Origin: Rhizobium sp. L1K21
GTDB taxonomy: Bacteria > Pseudomonadota > Alphaproteobacteria > Rhizobiales > Rhizobiaceae
Reading direction: 5' to 3'
Assembly: GCF_024055895.1 (NCBI RefSeq)
Contig: NZ_JAMXLE010000001.1
Span: 2,522,908-2,586,907 of the forward strand
Length of the DNA stretch: 64,000 nucleotides
Shown here: positions 38,278-49,870 of the stretch, one piece after another
How the letters are laid out: each line of letters begins with the position of its first letter
How positions within the stretch are numbered: the stretch's first letter is position 1
Notes under the pieces: generated by a model
What the model was told of the DNA's origin: nothing
The model's input: only the letters and a program-made list of their open reading frames with translations
Databases searched by the model: none
Position numbers and translations under genes: made by a program

Positions 38278-39138
38278 ATGATGCCGCTCTTCGACATGAT
38301 GGCCCAGGCGCAAAACGGAAAACTTCTGGAGGCTTTCTCGTCGCAAATGGGCCTTGCGCAGGAGCAAATGGCTCAGGCCTTGGCGGCTCTGATGCCGGCA
38401 TTTTCCAGCGGCTTGAAGCGTTCAGCCGCCGATCCGGCCAATTTCGCTTCCATCATGTCCTCGCTCGCAAAAGGCGATTATGCGAAATATTTCGAAGATC
38501 TGAAGGCGGCGTTCAGCCCGCAGGGCATTGCAGACGGCAACCAGTTTATCGCTCAGGTGTTTGGCTCGAAGGAGGCTGCAAGCGCCATTGCCGAGCAGGC
38601 CGCCAAGGTGACAGGCATTGGTCAGCAGGCTCTGGCCGCGATGATGCCTTCGCTCGCCAGCACCATGGCGGGCGGCCTCTTCAAGCAGATGAGCGGCCAG
38701 ATGGCCGGTTTTGGCGGTGCATCCAATCCCATGATGGACATGATGAACAATTGGCTGCAGGCCACCGGTTTTCAGAAGCAGGCGAAGCCAGCAACACCCA
38801 ACATGTTCGACAATCCCTTTACGCAAGCCATGCAAACCATGTTTGCCGGTGCACAAAAACAGCCTCCCAAAGCCGCCGAGACTGCTGACCCGTTTGGCAC
38901 CGTGGCTTTCATGAAGGCGATGGAACAGATGATGACGGGGGCAACGCCCAAGCCGAAGGATGAACCGAAAGCGATCGACCTTTCCCAATATGCTGAAATG
39001 TTCAACACGATTTTCGACAGCGGATTGGAAGTTCAAAAATCCTACCAGAAGAACATGGAAGCCATTCTGGACAGCTATCTGAACGAGAAGCCCACCGACA
39101 ACGGCAATACCGCCGGCGGTGAAAACGGCAAATCCTGA
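38278..39138 (+). CDS. DUF937-like protein, Met/Ala-rich, function unknown
   Basis: A 286-residue protein rich in Met, Ala and Gln. Residues about 1-150 resemble DUF937 (helical repeats, with FGSKEAASAIAEQAAKVTGIGQQALAAMMPSLASTMAGGLF). The remainder is a Pro/Lys-rich linker (about 170-235) and a charged C-terminal helix (Met/Lys-rich, about 240-265). No signal peptide or transmembrane segment is seen, so it is probably cytosolic. The DUF937 function is unknown, and poly-Met surfaces suggest an oligomeric or nucleoid-like scaffold, but that is only speculation. Its 3' end has a hairpin. Confidence 0.78.
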   Translation: MMPLFDMMAQAQNGKLLEAFSSQMGLAQEQMAQALAALMPAFSSGLKRSAADPANFASIMSSLAKGDYAKYFEDLKAAFSPQGIADGNQFIAQVFGSKEAASAIAEQAAKVTGIGQQALAAMMPSLASTMAGGLFKQMSGQMAGFGGASNPMMDMMNNWLQATGFQKQAKPATPNMFDNPFTQAMQTMFAGAQKQPPKAAETADPFGTVAFMKAMEQMMTGATPKPKDEPKAIDLSQYAEMFNTIFDSGLEVQKSYQKNMEAILDSYLNEKPTDNGNTAGGENGKS

Positions 39139-39155
39139 AACCGGCAAAAGAAAAT

Positions 39156-39185
39156 GCCCGGCGCGAGGGCGGCTCGCAACCGGGC
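39156..39185 (+). terminator. Hairpin after the DUF937 gene
   Basis: Stem GCCCGG/CCGGGC with an inner GCGAG/CTCGC stem, 17 bases past the stop codon. No T-tract follows, so it is a possible rho-type or processing hairpin rather than a clear intrinsic terminator. Confidence 0.4.
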
Positions 39186-39277
39186 TAGAATGCAGAGCGG
39201 TTGGCAGTTGCCCTGCGGGGAAATGCGTCAGGCCTCTCCGCTGTGGAGCCGCCTATGATATTTGTTTTACAAATTTC

Positions 39278-39289
39278 GTTTGATCAAAC
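39278..39289. promoter_or_regulatory. 12-bp palindrome in the LsrB/VtlR-like leader
   Basis: GTTTGATCAAAC is a perfect self-complementary site 50 bases before the LysR ATG, within an AT-rich stretch. It is a candidate autoregulatory operator; LysR boxes commonly have this sort of dyad. Confidence 0.4.
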
Positions 39290-39338
39290 CAGCGAATATT
39301 TCTAATAATACCCATCAACTTTCTTGATGAGGTTTGCC

Positions 39339-40286
39339 ATGGCTGCTCCGTTGGATGTCGATCAACTCCAGACATTTGTTGCAATCGTTGACACGGGTTC
39401 CTTCACCAAGGCGGCGGATCGGGTTTTCAAAACCCAGTCTGCGGTGTCCATGCAGATGCGCCGACTGGAAGAGCGAATAGGCAAGCAGCTTTTCATGAAA
39501 GACGGGCGGGGCAACAAGCTGACGCCCGAAGGCGAGCGGCTTTTGAACTTTGCCCGCCGCATGATCCGGCTGAACAATGAAGCCATAGCCGCTTTCGACG
39601 ACAACCGTCTTGAAGGTTCTTTGCGCATTGGCACACCGGACGATTATGCCGACCGTTATATGCCGGAGATCATCAGCCGCTTTGCACATACGCATCCCAA
39701 TGTTGAACTGAATATCGTCTGTGAATCCTCGGTCGACCTGTCCGAGAAGATCAATCGCGGTGAACTGGATGTGGCGCTGGTGACACATAACCCGCTGGCG
39801 CGCATGTCGGAGGTGCTTCGCACAGAGCCGCTGTGCTGGGTGATGTCTGCAAACCACCCCTTGCCCGAGGGGCAACCGCTTCCGCTGGCGTTGGGCCGGG
39901 CGGATTGCCAATGGCGGCAGGCGGCCTGTGCGGCGCTCGATTCCATCGGCAGCGAATACCGCATCCTGTTTACGAGCTGGTCGGCCACGGTCGTTGCGGC
40001 AGCAGTCCTGGCGGGCATGGCCGTATCGGTCGTTCCAGAATCGGCCTTGCGCCCCGGCATGAAGGTGCTGAACCAGCAAGACGGGTTCCCTGCCCTTGCC
40101 CCCATTCAGATCGGCATCATGAAACGTCCTGGCGTTTCGGTTTCGCTGATGAACGCGATTTCCAGCCATATTGCCGCCTGCCTCGACAATATGTCGGTCG
40201 GTCCGCTGGCACCGACGGATGTGAGCGTGGAAGCGATGGCCAAGACGACGAAGCAATGGCCAACGCTCATTCACTCTGGCTGGTAG
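39339..40286 (+). CDS. LysR-family regulator, LsrB/VtlR-like
   Basis: A 315-residue LTTR. The N-terminal HTH (DQLQTFVAIVDTGSFTKAADRVFKTQSAVSMQMRRLEERIG, about residues 8-48) and the MAAPLDVDQ start match my recollection of Sinorhizobium LsrB and Brucella VtlR, which control envelope, redox and small-RNA expression. The effector domain (about 90-290) is complete. The ATG at 39339 has GAGG about 10 bases upstream; the upstream ATG at 39327 is out of frame or weak. A symbol is not assigned because the orthology is from memory only. Confidence 0.8.
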   Translation: MAAPLDVDQLQTFVAIVDTGSFTKAADRVFKTQSAVSMQMRRLEERIGKQLFMKDGRGNKLTPEGERLLNFARRMIRLNNEAIAAFDDNRLEGSLRIGTPDDYADRYMPEIISRFAHTHPNVELNIVCESSVDLSEKINRGELDVALVTHNPLARMSEVLRTEPLCWVMSANHPLPEGQPLPLALGRADCQWRQAACAALDSIGSEYRILFTSWSATVVAAAVLAGMAVSVVPESALRPGMKVLNQQDGFPALAPIQIGIMKRPGVSVSLMNAISSHIAACLDNMSVGPLAPTDVSVEAMAKTTKQWPTLIHSGW

Positions 40287-40396
40287 TGTCAGACGCTTAG
40301 AGTATCCAATATCGGATTATCTTGAGCTCCGCCTTGTAGCTTGTGCAGCCGCATGTACGTTATCGTTTAATCGCGGACGATTGAACGCGACATGCT

Positions 40397-40744
40397 TTAG
40401 TCGTAAGTCGCGTTTTCGCCGTCAAAATAGATGTTGTTGGCGTCGCAGATGTCGATGGCGGTCAGATCACCCATGATCGTGGAGCCGTCTTCTGCGACCC
40501 AGCCGACCACGAAGTTGATATCGCAGTCGCCATCATAGCTGAATTGCATGTCGGCGCTTTCGCCACCGTTCAGCTCGAAATCCATCCAGTTGGGGCTCAG
40601 TTCTCCGTCATCTCCGGCGACGTAGAAGCCGTTGATGATGTAATCGGACTGATTGTGAATTTTGAAAGTCATGCCGGAAGACAGTGCCTGGCTGGCAGCC
40701 GTCATCAGCAAGGCCGCAGCCAATGCCGTCTTAAGTATTTTCAT
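40397..40744 (-). CDS. Small secreted protein, function unknown
   Basis: A 115-residue protein with a clear signal peptide (about residues 1-22, ending ALSSG) and an acidic, Asp/Glu/Gly-rich mature part (DDGELSPNWMDFELNGGESADMQ and the like) with two Cys residues (CDINF, CDANN) that could form a disulfide in the periplasm. No known domain was recognised. It is monocistronic, between the LysR gene and katG, and convergent with the former. Confidence 0.75.
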   Translation of the reverse strand: MKILKTALAAALLMTAASQALSSGMTFKIHNQSDYIINGFYVAGDDGELSPNWMDFELNGGESADMQFSYDGDCDINFVVGWVAEDGSTIMGDLTAIDICDANNIYFDGENATYD

Positions 40745-40847
40745 GATGGTTTTCCCTCACTCCGCAATCCGGAGCGCAGGTATTACTTCACCAAAACTCT
40801 GCGAAAAGCAATTGGGACTTGAGAGCGCAATATAGATAAAATAGAGG

Positions 40848-40873
40848 AAAACGGCCCACGCAAGGGCCGTTTT
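40848..40873 (-). terminator. Intrinsic terminator of katG
   Basis: A perfect 10-bp stem (AAAACGGCCC / GGGCCGTTTT, loop ACGCAA). On the minus strand it is followed by CCTCT after the T-run and lies about 67 bases past the katG stop, so it ends the katG transcript; the A/T arms make it bidirectional. Confidence 0.9.
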
Positions 40874-40939
40874 CTGCGGTAGCGGAATGGGGAAGCAAAG
40901 CGACTGCCGCTCGGGGAAAGATGCTGCTTCTAATCCTTC

Positions 40940-43171
<2,232 letters not shown>

Positions 43172-43194
43172 TCATCTCTTTTCGATAATTCCCA

Positions 43195-43231
43195 ATTGCA
43201 TTTGTTTTTATTTTTGATAGGAAAAACTTAT
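43195..43231. promoter_or_regulatory. Candidate OxyR-binding site
   Basis: ATTG-N7-TTTT-N7-ATAG-N7-TTAT follows the OxyR tetrad spacing (ATAG-N7-CTAT-N7-ATAG-N7-CTAT) exactly, with 12 of 16 tetrad bases matching. It lies in the 121-bp katG-oxyR gap and overlaps the oxyR ribosome-binding site, which would fit autorepression plus katG activation. Confidence 0.55.
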
Positions 43232-43232
43232 C

Positions 43233-44147
43233 ATGATTACCATACGTCAAATGCGTTATTTTGAGGCTCTTGCCAGCGTTCGGCATTTTGGCAAGGCGGC
43301 AGAACTTGTGAATGTCAGCCAACCGGCCCTCTCGGCGCAAATCCGGGATATGGAGGAGGCCCTCGGGGTCAGCCTGGTTGAGCGATCCCGCGCCGGGACA
43401 TTCCTGACGGCGGAAGGCGAAGAACTGTTGCCCGAAGTGCGGCAGATATTAAGCTCGGTGGAACGGCTGATGATGCGCGCCAAGCGCGCTCGGGGGCTGC
43501 TGCAGGGGCGGTTACGACTTGGTATTATTCCGACTGTCGCGCCTTATCTTGTGCCGGTTCTCATTCCGGCATTGAAACAGGAGTTCCCAGACCTTGATCT
43601 CGAACTGAAAGAGGTGATGACTGACAGCTGCATTGGCGACTTGCGGGCGGGAAAGCTCGATTGTGCCATTGTGGCCTTGCCGCTTGATGAAGACCAGATC
43701 AAAGCCATGCCGCTTTTCAAGGACCGTTTTCTGATCGCCAGCGCAGAAGACGAGAACACCGTGCTGATGTCGCCGATTACACAGGACCAAGTCGACGTGG
43801 AGCGGCTGCTGCTTCTGGAGGAAGGCCATTGCCTTCGCGATCAGGCGCTGGCCGTTTGCGGCACATCGGCAAAGCGGAAAGTGGCCAATTATGGTGCGAC
43901 GTCCATGGCGACACTTCTGCAGATGGTGAGCCATGGCATGGGCATAACACTCATTCCCGAAATAGCAGCGCGTGATGAAGCCGCCCGCAGCCGAATGCGA
44001 ATCGTTCCCTTTGCCGACCCTCAGCCGTTTCGCCAGATCGGTCTTGTGTGGCGTCGGGCGGACCTCGGTCGCCGCGCCGATTTCGAGGCCTTCGGCAAAC
44101 TGGTGACGGAGGCGGCAGACACGCTGCTGGGCGATGATTTTGAATGA
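43233..44147 (+). CDS. oxyR: Peroxide-sensing LysR regulator OxyR
   Basis: A 304-residue LTTR. The HTH (about residues 1-60) contains FGKAAELVNVSQPALSAQIRDMEEALG. The sensor domain has the redox pair Cys200 and Cys209 in GHCLRDQALAVCG, identical in spacing to E. coli OxyR Cys199/Cys208, which forms the peroxide-driven disulfide. It is transcribed divergently from katG, the usual target. The AGGA before the ATG overlaps a candidate OxyR site. Confidence 0.96.
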   Translation: MITIRQMRYFEALASVRHFGKAAELVNVSQPALSAQIRDMEEALGVSLVERSRAGTFLTAEGEELLPEVRQILSSVERLMMRAKRARGLLQGRLRLGIIPTVAPYLVPVLIPALKQEFPDLDLELKEVMTDSCIGDLRAGKLDCAIVALPLDEDQIKAMPLFKDRFLIASAEDENTVLMSPITQDQVDVERLLLLEEGHCLRDQALAVCGTSAKRKVANYGATSMATLLQMVSHGMGITLIPEIAARDEAARSRMRIVPFADPQPFRQIGLVWRRADLGRRADFEAFGKLVTEAADTLLGDDFE

Positions 44148-44316
44148 TTTGTTACAGAGTGGGTCAGACGCTCTCGATCCGCCACGTTTGTGAACCGCGC
44201 CAGAAAGGCACAGATTTGCGGGCGTGCATAAAGAATTTCATAAAGGTTTGCCCATACTCTCCGGTTGAAATGGCTCGCCATACCAACCCAAGTGTTTCAA
44301 ATGGGAATACGTGTTC

Positions 44317-46524
44317 ATGCCGATTTTTAGAAAAAAACTATTCAAGCTCCCAAGCCTATCCGTTAACAGGCGCCTTTCGCTCTCTATTATCGTGCCACTT
44401 CTGGGCCTATTGGGTTTTGCAGCCCTTCAGGTGGAAGAAAGCCTCTCTGATGTGCGCAGCTATTCGGACATGCAGACACTCATGCAGCATGTGTCAGAGA
44501 TCAACGAGATCACCTACATGCTGCAAAAGGAACGTGGCGAAGCCTTTCTCTTCCGCGAAGGACAATCGGACAAAGCGGCGCTCGAAAAAACCTATTCTGA
44601 TACAGATCAGTCCTTGAAGTACATGCCGACAATTATCGCCGACATACACAAGCTTGGAAACGAGAAGGCCGATGAAGCGCTGAACGCGTTCCAGGAAGGA
44701 CTGCAGGCTCTGCCGGAGCTTCGGACGAATACTGTGAATGAGCAGATGTCGTCTTCCGGCATCATTTCCGGCTATACCGACACGATCAGCCAGGCGTTGA
44801 ATATTCAGCGAGTTGCAGGCCGTTCCACGGATTCAGGCAATATCGCCCTTCAAGCTGTTGCGCTCAACCAGATTTCGATGGCCAAGGAGTTTGCCAGCAA
44901 CGAGCAGGCGGTTATTGACGGAGCAATCGCCAAGGAAGAGATCACCAAATTTGCCTTCCAGGAATATCAACAGCTCGTTCTCTCACAGGATATTTTGATC
45001 GACCTCTTTCTCTCGCAGCAAAGTGCGGAGGTTCGTCCCGTTTATGAAGACATTCTGAAATCGCGCGAGGTGGTCGACATCAAGAAGCTGCGCGGTCGTA
45101 CGGACCGGGCGGGAGCAGGCGGCAAGATCCCGGCGAAAAAATATGCCGACTGGCATGATGTTTCCGACAAGCGCATCGAACAGTTGCGCAATATCGAGAC
45201 GTCGCAGCTGACCTCCATCGAGGACACGGCCGCCAGCCTCCAATCTGCCGCAAACCGCAGCCTGATGATCTGGACAACCGTTTCGTTGTCGATCACCCTT
45301 TTGACACTTGTGCAGGCCTTTATCCTTGCGCGCTCCATTACCCGCCCGTTGCGTGGGTTGACAGACTCGCTGCTTTCGCTTGCAGAGGGCAATCTGGAAA
45401 CGGAAGTGGCCGGCCTGAACCGGCGTGACGAACTGGGCCTTGTGGCCAGCGCTGTCGAAAAACTGAAAATGGCTGCTTTGGAAAAGGTGCATCTGGAAGC
45501 AACGGCAGAAAAAAGCCGCCAGTCAAGCGATGCCGAACGCCGGTCGAATGAGGAACTGCGCGCTCGCGAAGCTGCCGAACTGCAGCATACCGTCGACGTT
45601 CTGGGTCAGGGGCTTGGCCGCCTTGCCAATGGCGATCTATCCGTGGATATCAGCGAGCCGTTCAAACCGGAATTCGAGCGCCTGCGCACCGACTTCAACC
45701 TGGCACAGGAACATCTTCGTTCTGTGCTTGCAACCGTCGAGATGAGCGCAGATACAATCCGCGACAATGCGATGGAAATGCGTGGTTCGGCAGACGAACT
45801 GGCGCGGCGCACGGAACAGCAGGCGGCTTCGTTGGAAGAGACGGCGGCGGCTCTGGAAGAAATCACCACCACGGTGAAAGTGGCCGCTGAAGGTGCAAGT
45901 GACGCCAGCTCTATTGCTGAAACAGCCTTTGGCGCAACCAAGCGTTCGACCTCAGTTGTAAGCGATGCCATTGCCGCGATGAGCAAAATCCAAGGTTCCT
46001 CGCAGAAAATCGGCAATATCATCAGCGTGATGGACGAAATCGCATTCCAGACCAACCTGCTGGCGCTCAATGCGGGCGTGGAAGCAGCCCGCGCGGGTGA
46101 AGCCGGCAAGGGCTTTGCAGTTGTCGCTCAGGAGGTGCGTGAACTTGCCGGGCGCTCTGCGGCGGCAGCCAAGGAAATCAGCGCTCTGATCACAGCGTCC
46201 GACGGCGATGTCCAGGTCGGCGTCAAACTGGTCGAAGCGACCGGCGAAACACTGCAAGAAATCGAAGGCTTCATGCAGGATATCAACACAAGGCTGACAG
46301 CGATTGCAGGCTCTGCCAAAGAGCAGTCGGTCGGCCTTGCGGAAATCAACACATCGATTGGCCATATGGATCAGATGACCCAGCAAAACGCCGCCATGGT
46401 GGAAGAAACCACAGCTGCAACGCATACGCTGAACCACGAGGTCGAGGTTCTTCGTGATGGCCTGTCGGGCTTTGTGCTGGGTGGCGGGGATGAGCGTCCC
46501 ATCCGTTCCAACGCCGCAGCCTGA
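44317..46524 (+). CDS. Methyl-accepting chemotaxis protein with a NIT-type sensor
   Basis: A 735-residue membrane receptor. TM1 is at about residues 24-42, then a large periplasmic region with the NIT (nitrate/nitrite-sensing) pattern YMLQKERGEAFLF (about 69-81), TM2 at about 315-337, HAMP at about 338-390, a second HAMP-like coil at about 425-475, and the MA signalling domain (about 490-720) with the hairpin tip EIAFQTNLLALNAGVEAARAGEAGKGF. The ATG at 44317 is preferred over a GTG two codons upstream because GGGAA precedes it. The ligand (nitrate or nitrite) is inferred from the domain only. No che genes are nearby. Confidence 0.92.
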   Translation: MPIFRKKLFKLPSLSVNRRLSLSIIVPLLGLLGFAALQVEESLSDVRSYSDMQTLMQHVSEINEITYMLQKERGEAFLFREGQSDKAALEKTYSDTDQSLKYMPTIIADIHKLGNEKADEALNAFQEGLQALPELRTNTVNEQMSSSGIISGYTDTISQALNIQRVAGRSTDSGNIALQAVALNQISMAKEFASNEQAVIDGAIAKEEITKFAFQEYQQLVLSQDILIDLFLSQQSAEVRPVYEDILKSREVVDIKKLRGRTDRAGAGGKIPAKKYADWHDVSDKRIEQLRNIETSQLTSIEDTAASLQSAANRSLMIWTTVSLSITLLTLVQAFILARSITRPLRGLTDSLLSLAEGNLETEVAGLNRRDELGLVASAVEKLKMAALEKVHLEATAEKSRQSSDAERRSNEELRAREAAELQHTVDVLGQGLGRLANGDLSVDISEPFKPEFERLRTDFNLAQEHLRSVLATVEMSADTIRDNAMEMRGSADELARRTEQQAASLEETAAALEEITTTVKVAAEGASDASSIAETAFGATKRSTSVVSDAIAAMSKIQGSSQKIGNIISVMDEIAFQTNLLALNAGVEAARAGEAGKGFAVVAQEVRELAGRSAAAAKEISALITASDGDVQVGVKLVEATGETLQEIEGFMQDINTRLTAIAGSAKEQSVGLAEINTSIGHMDQMTQQNAAMVEETTAATHTLNHEVEVLRDGLSGFVLGGGDERPIRSNAAA

Positions 46525-46537
46525 AGCAGCGGCTTCG

Positions 46538-46593
46538 AGCATCGGTCGATAATATTGGGCCAACAGAATGGCTCAATATTATCGCCCGATGCT
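46538..46593. repeat. 24-bp-arm inverted repeat after the chemoreceptor gene
   Basis: Arms 46538-46561 and 46570-46593 are inverted copies (22 of 24 positions) with an 8-nt loop; the left arm begins AGCATCGGTCGATAATATTG. There is no T-tract, and a separate terminator follows 23 bases later. It could be a stable RNA hairpin, a protein site, or the remains of a mobile palindrome. Confidence 0.75.
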
Positions 46594-46616
46594 CCAGGCC
46601 CAATGGAGACATCGAA

Positions 46617-46650
46617 GTGCCCGGTTCATCGCCGGGCACTCTGTTTTTTG
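46617..46650 (+). terminator. Intrinsic terminator after the chemoreceptor
   Basis: An 8-bp stem (GTGCCCGG / CCGGGCAC, 7-nt loop) followed by TCTGTTTTTTG, 92 bases past the chemoreceptor stop codon and just before the convergent alcohol dehydrogenase gene. Confidence 0.85.
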
Positions 46651-46657
46651 AGCCGTG

Positions 46658-47686
46658 TCATGCTGCCATATCGAGCACGATGCGTCCGTCGATACCGCCT
46701 TTTTCCATCGTCTCGAAGATCGCGTTGATGTTTTCCAGCTTGTCCCATGAAAAATGGGCGGCAACCTTGCCTTCGCCTGCAAACTGCAGGGATTCTTCGA
46801 GATCCTGGCGTGTTCCGACGATAGAGCCGCGCACCGTAATACGTTTCAGCACTGTGTCGAAGACTGGCAGTGCGATCTTGCTTGGCGGCAAGCCAACAAG
46901 CGCCATCGTGCCGTGGGAACGGAGCATGTTGAAGGCCTGCTCCATCGCAGCTGGAGAAACGGCGGTGACCAGAGCACCATGCATGCCTCCCGTGGCCGCC
47001 TGCAGTTTTTCAACCGCGTCTGGTTCACGGGCATCAACGGTGATGTCTGCCCCCAGCTTCTTGGCCAGATCGAGCTTTTCCGGGAAAACATCGACGGCGG
47101 CGACATGCATGCCCATGGCCTTGGCATATTGAACGGCCATGTGACCGAGACCGCCGATGCCGGAGATGGCGACCCACTCGCCGGGTCTCGCTTCGGTTTC
47201 CTTCAGCCCCTTGTAGACCGTGACACCCGCGCAAAGAACCGGTGCTGCAGGACCAAAGTCAAGATTATCGGGGAGCATTCCAACGAAATCCGGATCGGCA
47301 AGACCGTATTGGGCGAAACTGCCGTTCACGGAATAGCCGGTATTCTGCTGGGACCCGCAAAGTGTCTCCCAGCCCGTGCGGCAATGGGGGCAATAACCGC
47401 AGGCCGTGTGCAGCCACGGCACGCCGACCCGATCGCCTTCCTTGACGCGCTTGACGCCCTTGCCGGTCTTGGCCACATAGCCAACGCCTTCGTGGCCGGG
47501 GATGAAGGGCGGATTTGGCTTGACCGGCCAGTCGCCGCGCGCAGCATGCAGATCCGTGTGGCAAACGCCTGTCGCCTCGAACTTCACGAGGATCTGTCCT
47601 TCGCCAGGTTCTGGAATTGGAAGCTCTTCAATAACGAGAGGTTTGGTAAAATCGCGGACGAGAGCCGCTTTCATCATCGCAACCAT
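46658..47686 (-). CDS. Zinc-dependent alcohol dehydrogenase (AdhP/AdhA-like)
   Basis: A 342-residue MDR enzyme oxidising alcohols with NAD. The catalytic zinc ligands include Cys42 and His65 (GHEGVG), and the structural zinc is held by Cys96, Cys99, Cys102 and Cys110. The Rossmann motif is SGIGGLGHMAVQYAKAMG. It closely resembles the proline-tolerant/class AdhP group of ethanol dehydrogenases. GGAAGGAAAG precedes the ATG. It is downstream of patatin-bdhA on the same strand, separated by 135 bp, so probably has its own promoter. Confidence 0.93.
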   Translation of the reverse strand: MVAMMKAALVRDFTKPLVIEELPIPEPGEGQILVKFEATGVCHTDLHAARGDWPVKPNPPFIPGHEGVGYVAKTGKGVKRVKEGDRVGVPWLHTACGYCPHCRTGWETLCGSQQNTGYSVNGSFAQYGLADPDFVGMLPDNLDFGPAAPVLCAGVTVYKGLKETEARPGEWVAISGIGGLGHMAVQYAKAMGMHVAAVDVFPEKLDLAKKLGADITVDAREPDAVEKLQAATGGMHGALVTAVSPAAMEQAFNMLRSHGTMALVGLPPSKIALPVFDTVLKRITVRGSIVGTRQDLEESLQFAGEGKVAAHFSWDKLENINAIFETMEKGGIDGRIVLDMAA

Positions 47687-47821
47687 GTGCTTTCCTTCCT
47701 GAAAAAGTCGTGGTGTTTTTCAAAGGTCAGCACATAAAAGCCCGCGCCAGCGGCACGGGCCTTGATCGGTATCAAATTTGCGATCTATTTCTTCTCATCG
47801 CACATGCGGCAGCGTTGGCGC

Positions 47822-48604
47822 CTATTGCATGAACCAGCCGTGGCTGACGACCACAGATTGACCCGTCAGCGCGTTGGTTTCGAAACCGGCAAACATGAGC
47901 GCCACCTCGGCAACGTCTTCGATTGTTGTGAATTCCGTGTCGACGGTCTGGCCGAGCATGACCTTTGAAACGACCTCCTCTTCGGAAATGTTCAGCTCCT
48001 TGGCCTGTTCGGGGATTTGTTTCTCGACAAGTGGTGTCTTGACGAAACCAGGGCAAATGACGTTTGAGCGCACGCCAAACTGGCCGCCTTCCTTGGCGAC
48101 AACGCGTGCCAGTCCCAGAAGCCCATGCTTGGCGGTCACATAGGCGGATTTCAGCGGCGAGGCCTCCTTGGAGTGGACCGAGCCCATATAGATGATCGCC
48201 CCGCCCTTTTGCGCCTTCATGATCGGCATGCAGGCCTTGGTGGTGAGAAATGCGCCATCGAGATGGATGGCCAACATCTTCTTCCAGGCGTCGAAGGGGA
48301 AATCCTCGATCTTGTGCACGATCTGGACGCCGGCATTGGAAACCAGAACATCCACCCTGCCCCATTTGTCCATGACCGCCTTGACGCCGGCGTTGACCGC
48401 GTCTTCGCTGGTCACGTCCATGGTGACGCCAAAGGCTTCGCCGGGGCCAATGGCCGTCAGGTCCGCGGCCGCCTTGTCTGCTGCTTCTGCCTTGATATCG
48501 GCAATCGCGACCTTGGCGCCTTCTTCCACATAACGCTTGGCAATGCCGTAGCCGATGCCACCGGCAGCACCCGTGATGATGCAGACCTTATCTTTCATTT
48601 TCAT
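47822..48604 (-). CDS. bdhA: 3-hydroxybutyrate dehydrogenase
   Basis: A 260-residue SDR that oxidises (R)-3-hydroxybutyrate to acetoacetate in the polyhydroxybutyrate degradation route. The NAD motif is [12 protein letters not shown] (about residues 11-22), and the catalytic residues are Ser142, Tyr155 and Lys159 (YVTAKHG). The C-terminal [17 protein letters not shown] region and the HGWFMQ end are typical of rhizobial BdhA. It follows the patatin-like gene by 4 bp, an operon that links depolymerase-type lipase activity to hydroxybutyrate oxidation. Confidence 0.93.
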   Translation of the reverse strand: MKMKDKVCIITGAAGGIGYGIAKRYVEEGAKVAIADIKAEAADKAAADLTAIGPGEAFGVTMDVTSEDAVNAGVKAVMDKWGRVDVLVSNAGVQIVHKIEDFPFDAWKKMLAIHLDGAFLTTKACMPIMKAQKGGAIIYMGSVHSKEASPLKSAYVTAKHGLLGLARVVAKEGGQFGVRSNVICPGFVKTPLVEKQIPEQAKELNISEEEVVSKVMLGQTVDTEFTTIEDVAEVALMFAGFETNALTGQSVVVSHGWFMQ

Positions 48605-48608
48605 CGTC

Positions 48609-49736
48609 TCATCCTTTCTTATGTTCGCGTCGGCGGTCGATTGTCACGAAACCGTCTTCGGGTATTTTCCGCTCCTTCCAGGAGCGGCAATTGAGTGTTG
48701 CCACCGCATCGTCATAACCCGCACGCCAATGATCTTCCATTGTCGCGCGCGAGAACTCAGCGTCCATGTTGGACGACTCATAGGGTCTGCGTTCATAGAT
48801 CAGGTGCACCACGGTTGTCGCGCCACCATCTTCATAGCCCTTTAGCAGGACGACGTCGGGATCATTGGCCATATGGTCGGGAAGTGCTGCCAGCAAACGC
48901 TTCAGTGCGCGGCGCGCGCGCTCATCGCGCTCTGCCTGATCGGTGTTCATGCGGGTACGACTGGAAAAGCGGATTTCTTTTTCACGGAGGCTGACTTCAG
49001 CCAGATTGCGTGGCAAGCGCCCCCGCGCGTTGAAAAGGTCAATCTGGAAAACGCAGATGTCTTCGGCATGATTGCGCTTCGACATGATCCAGTTGAGCGG
49101 GGTGTTGGAAACCAGCCCGCCGTCCCAATAATACCGTCCCTTGATCTTGACCGGCGGAAAACCGGGGGGAAGCGCGCCTGAGGCCGCTATATGCTCAGGA
49201 TGAATGCCGCCTTCATTGCCAAGCGTCACGCTGTCGAAATATTCGAAATTGCCGGTCTGAACCTCAACGGCACCGACGCTCAGGCGCGGTTCACCGCTGT
49301 TGATCAGATCGAAATCAACGAGTTCCTTGAGTGTGGCGATGAGGGGGCTTGTATCATAGAAACTGATTTGGCTGAGCGGGTCGTTAAAGCTCTTGAACGG
49401 GTCAAGGTAGCGCGGATTGAAGAAACCGGCGACGCCGATTGATGCGCTATAGGCTGCAGAAAAATGATTGAACCAGCCGCGCAGCGACGCCTCTTGCGAA
49501 AGCGGCATTTGTGCTGGCCCACTGGTGACCATCTCCCAGAAGGCGCGCAGGTTCTTGACGCGCTTGTCCGAAGGACTGCCGGCGACAATGGCGGCATTGA
49601 TGGCTCCGATGGAAATGCCTGCGATCCATTCCGGTTCCAAACCGGCAATGTGCAAAGCCTCATAAGCCCCGGCCTGATAGGCACCCAACGCGCCACCACC
49701 CTGAAAAACCAACATCTTCTTATCAGATAGTTGCAT
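48609..49736 (-). CDS. Patatin-like phospholipase/esterase (DUF3734 C-terminal)
   Basis: A 375-residue enzyme with the patatin catalytic dyad: oxyanion loop GGGALG (about residues 13-18), nucleophile Ser42 in GISIG, and Asp205 in DGG. The C-terminal quarter (about 290-375) matches the DUF3734 extension common in rhizobial proteins. It lies 4 bp before bdhA, so it may release 3-hydroxybutyrate from a polymer or lipid, though direct evidence is lacking. The ATG at 49736 is chosen over a TTG two codons earlier. Confidence 0.88.
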   Translation of the reverse strand: MQLSDKKMLVFQGGGALGAYQAGAYEALHIAGLEPEWIAGISIGAINAAIVAGSPSDKRVKNLRAFWEMVTSGPAQMPLSQEASLRGWFNHFSAAYSASIGVAGFFNPRYLDPFKSFNDPLSQISFYDTSPLIATLKELVDFDLINSGEPRLSVGAVEVQTGNFEYFDSVTLGNEGGIHPEHIAASGALPPGFPPVKIKGRYYWDGGLVSNTPLNWIMSKRNHAEDICVFQIDLFNARGRLPRNLAEVSLREKEIRFSSRTRMNTDQAERDERARRALKRLLAALPDHMANDPDVVLLKGYEDGGATTVVHLIYERRPYESSNMDAEFSRATMEDHWRAGYDDAVATLNCRSWKERKIPEDGFVTIDRRREHKKG

Positions 49737-49870
49737 GATCAAACGCCCGGTGTACTTCTATGACAGTGAAATATGGCTAACACTATTGTGCAGCGCACAC
49801 AAATGACAAAGATTTAATCTGGACAAGGACTTGAAATCGCGGGCCGGCAAAAGAGTCGCATAATTCGCAT

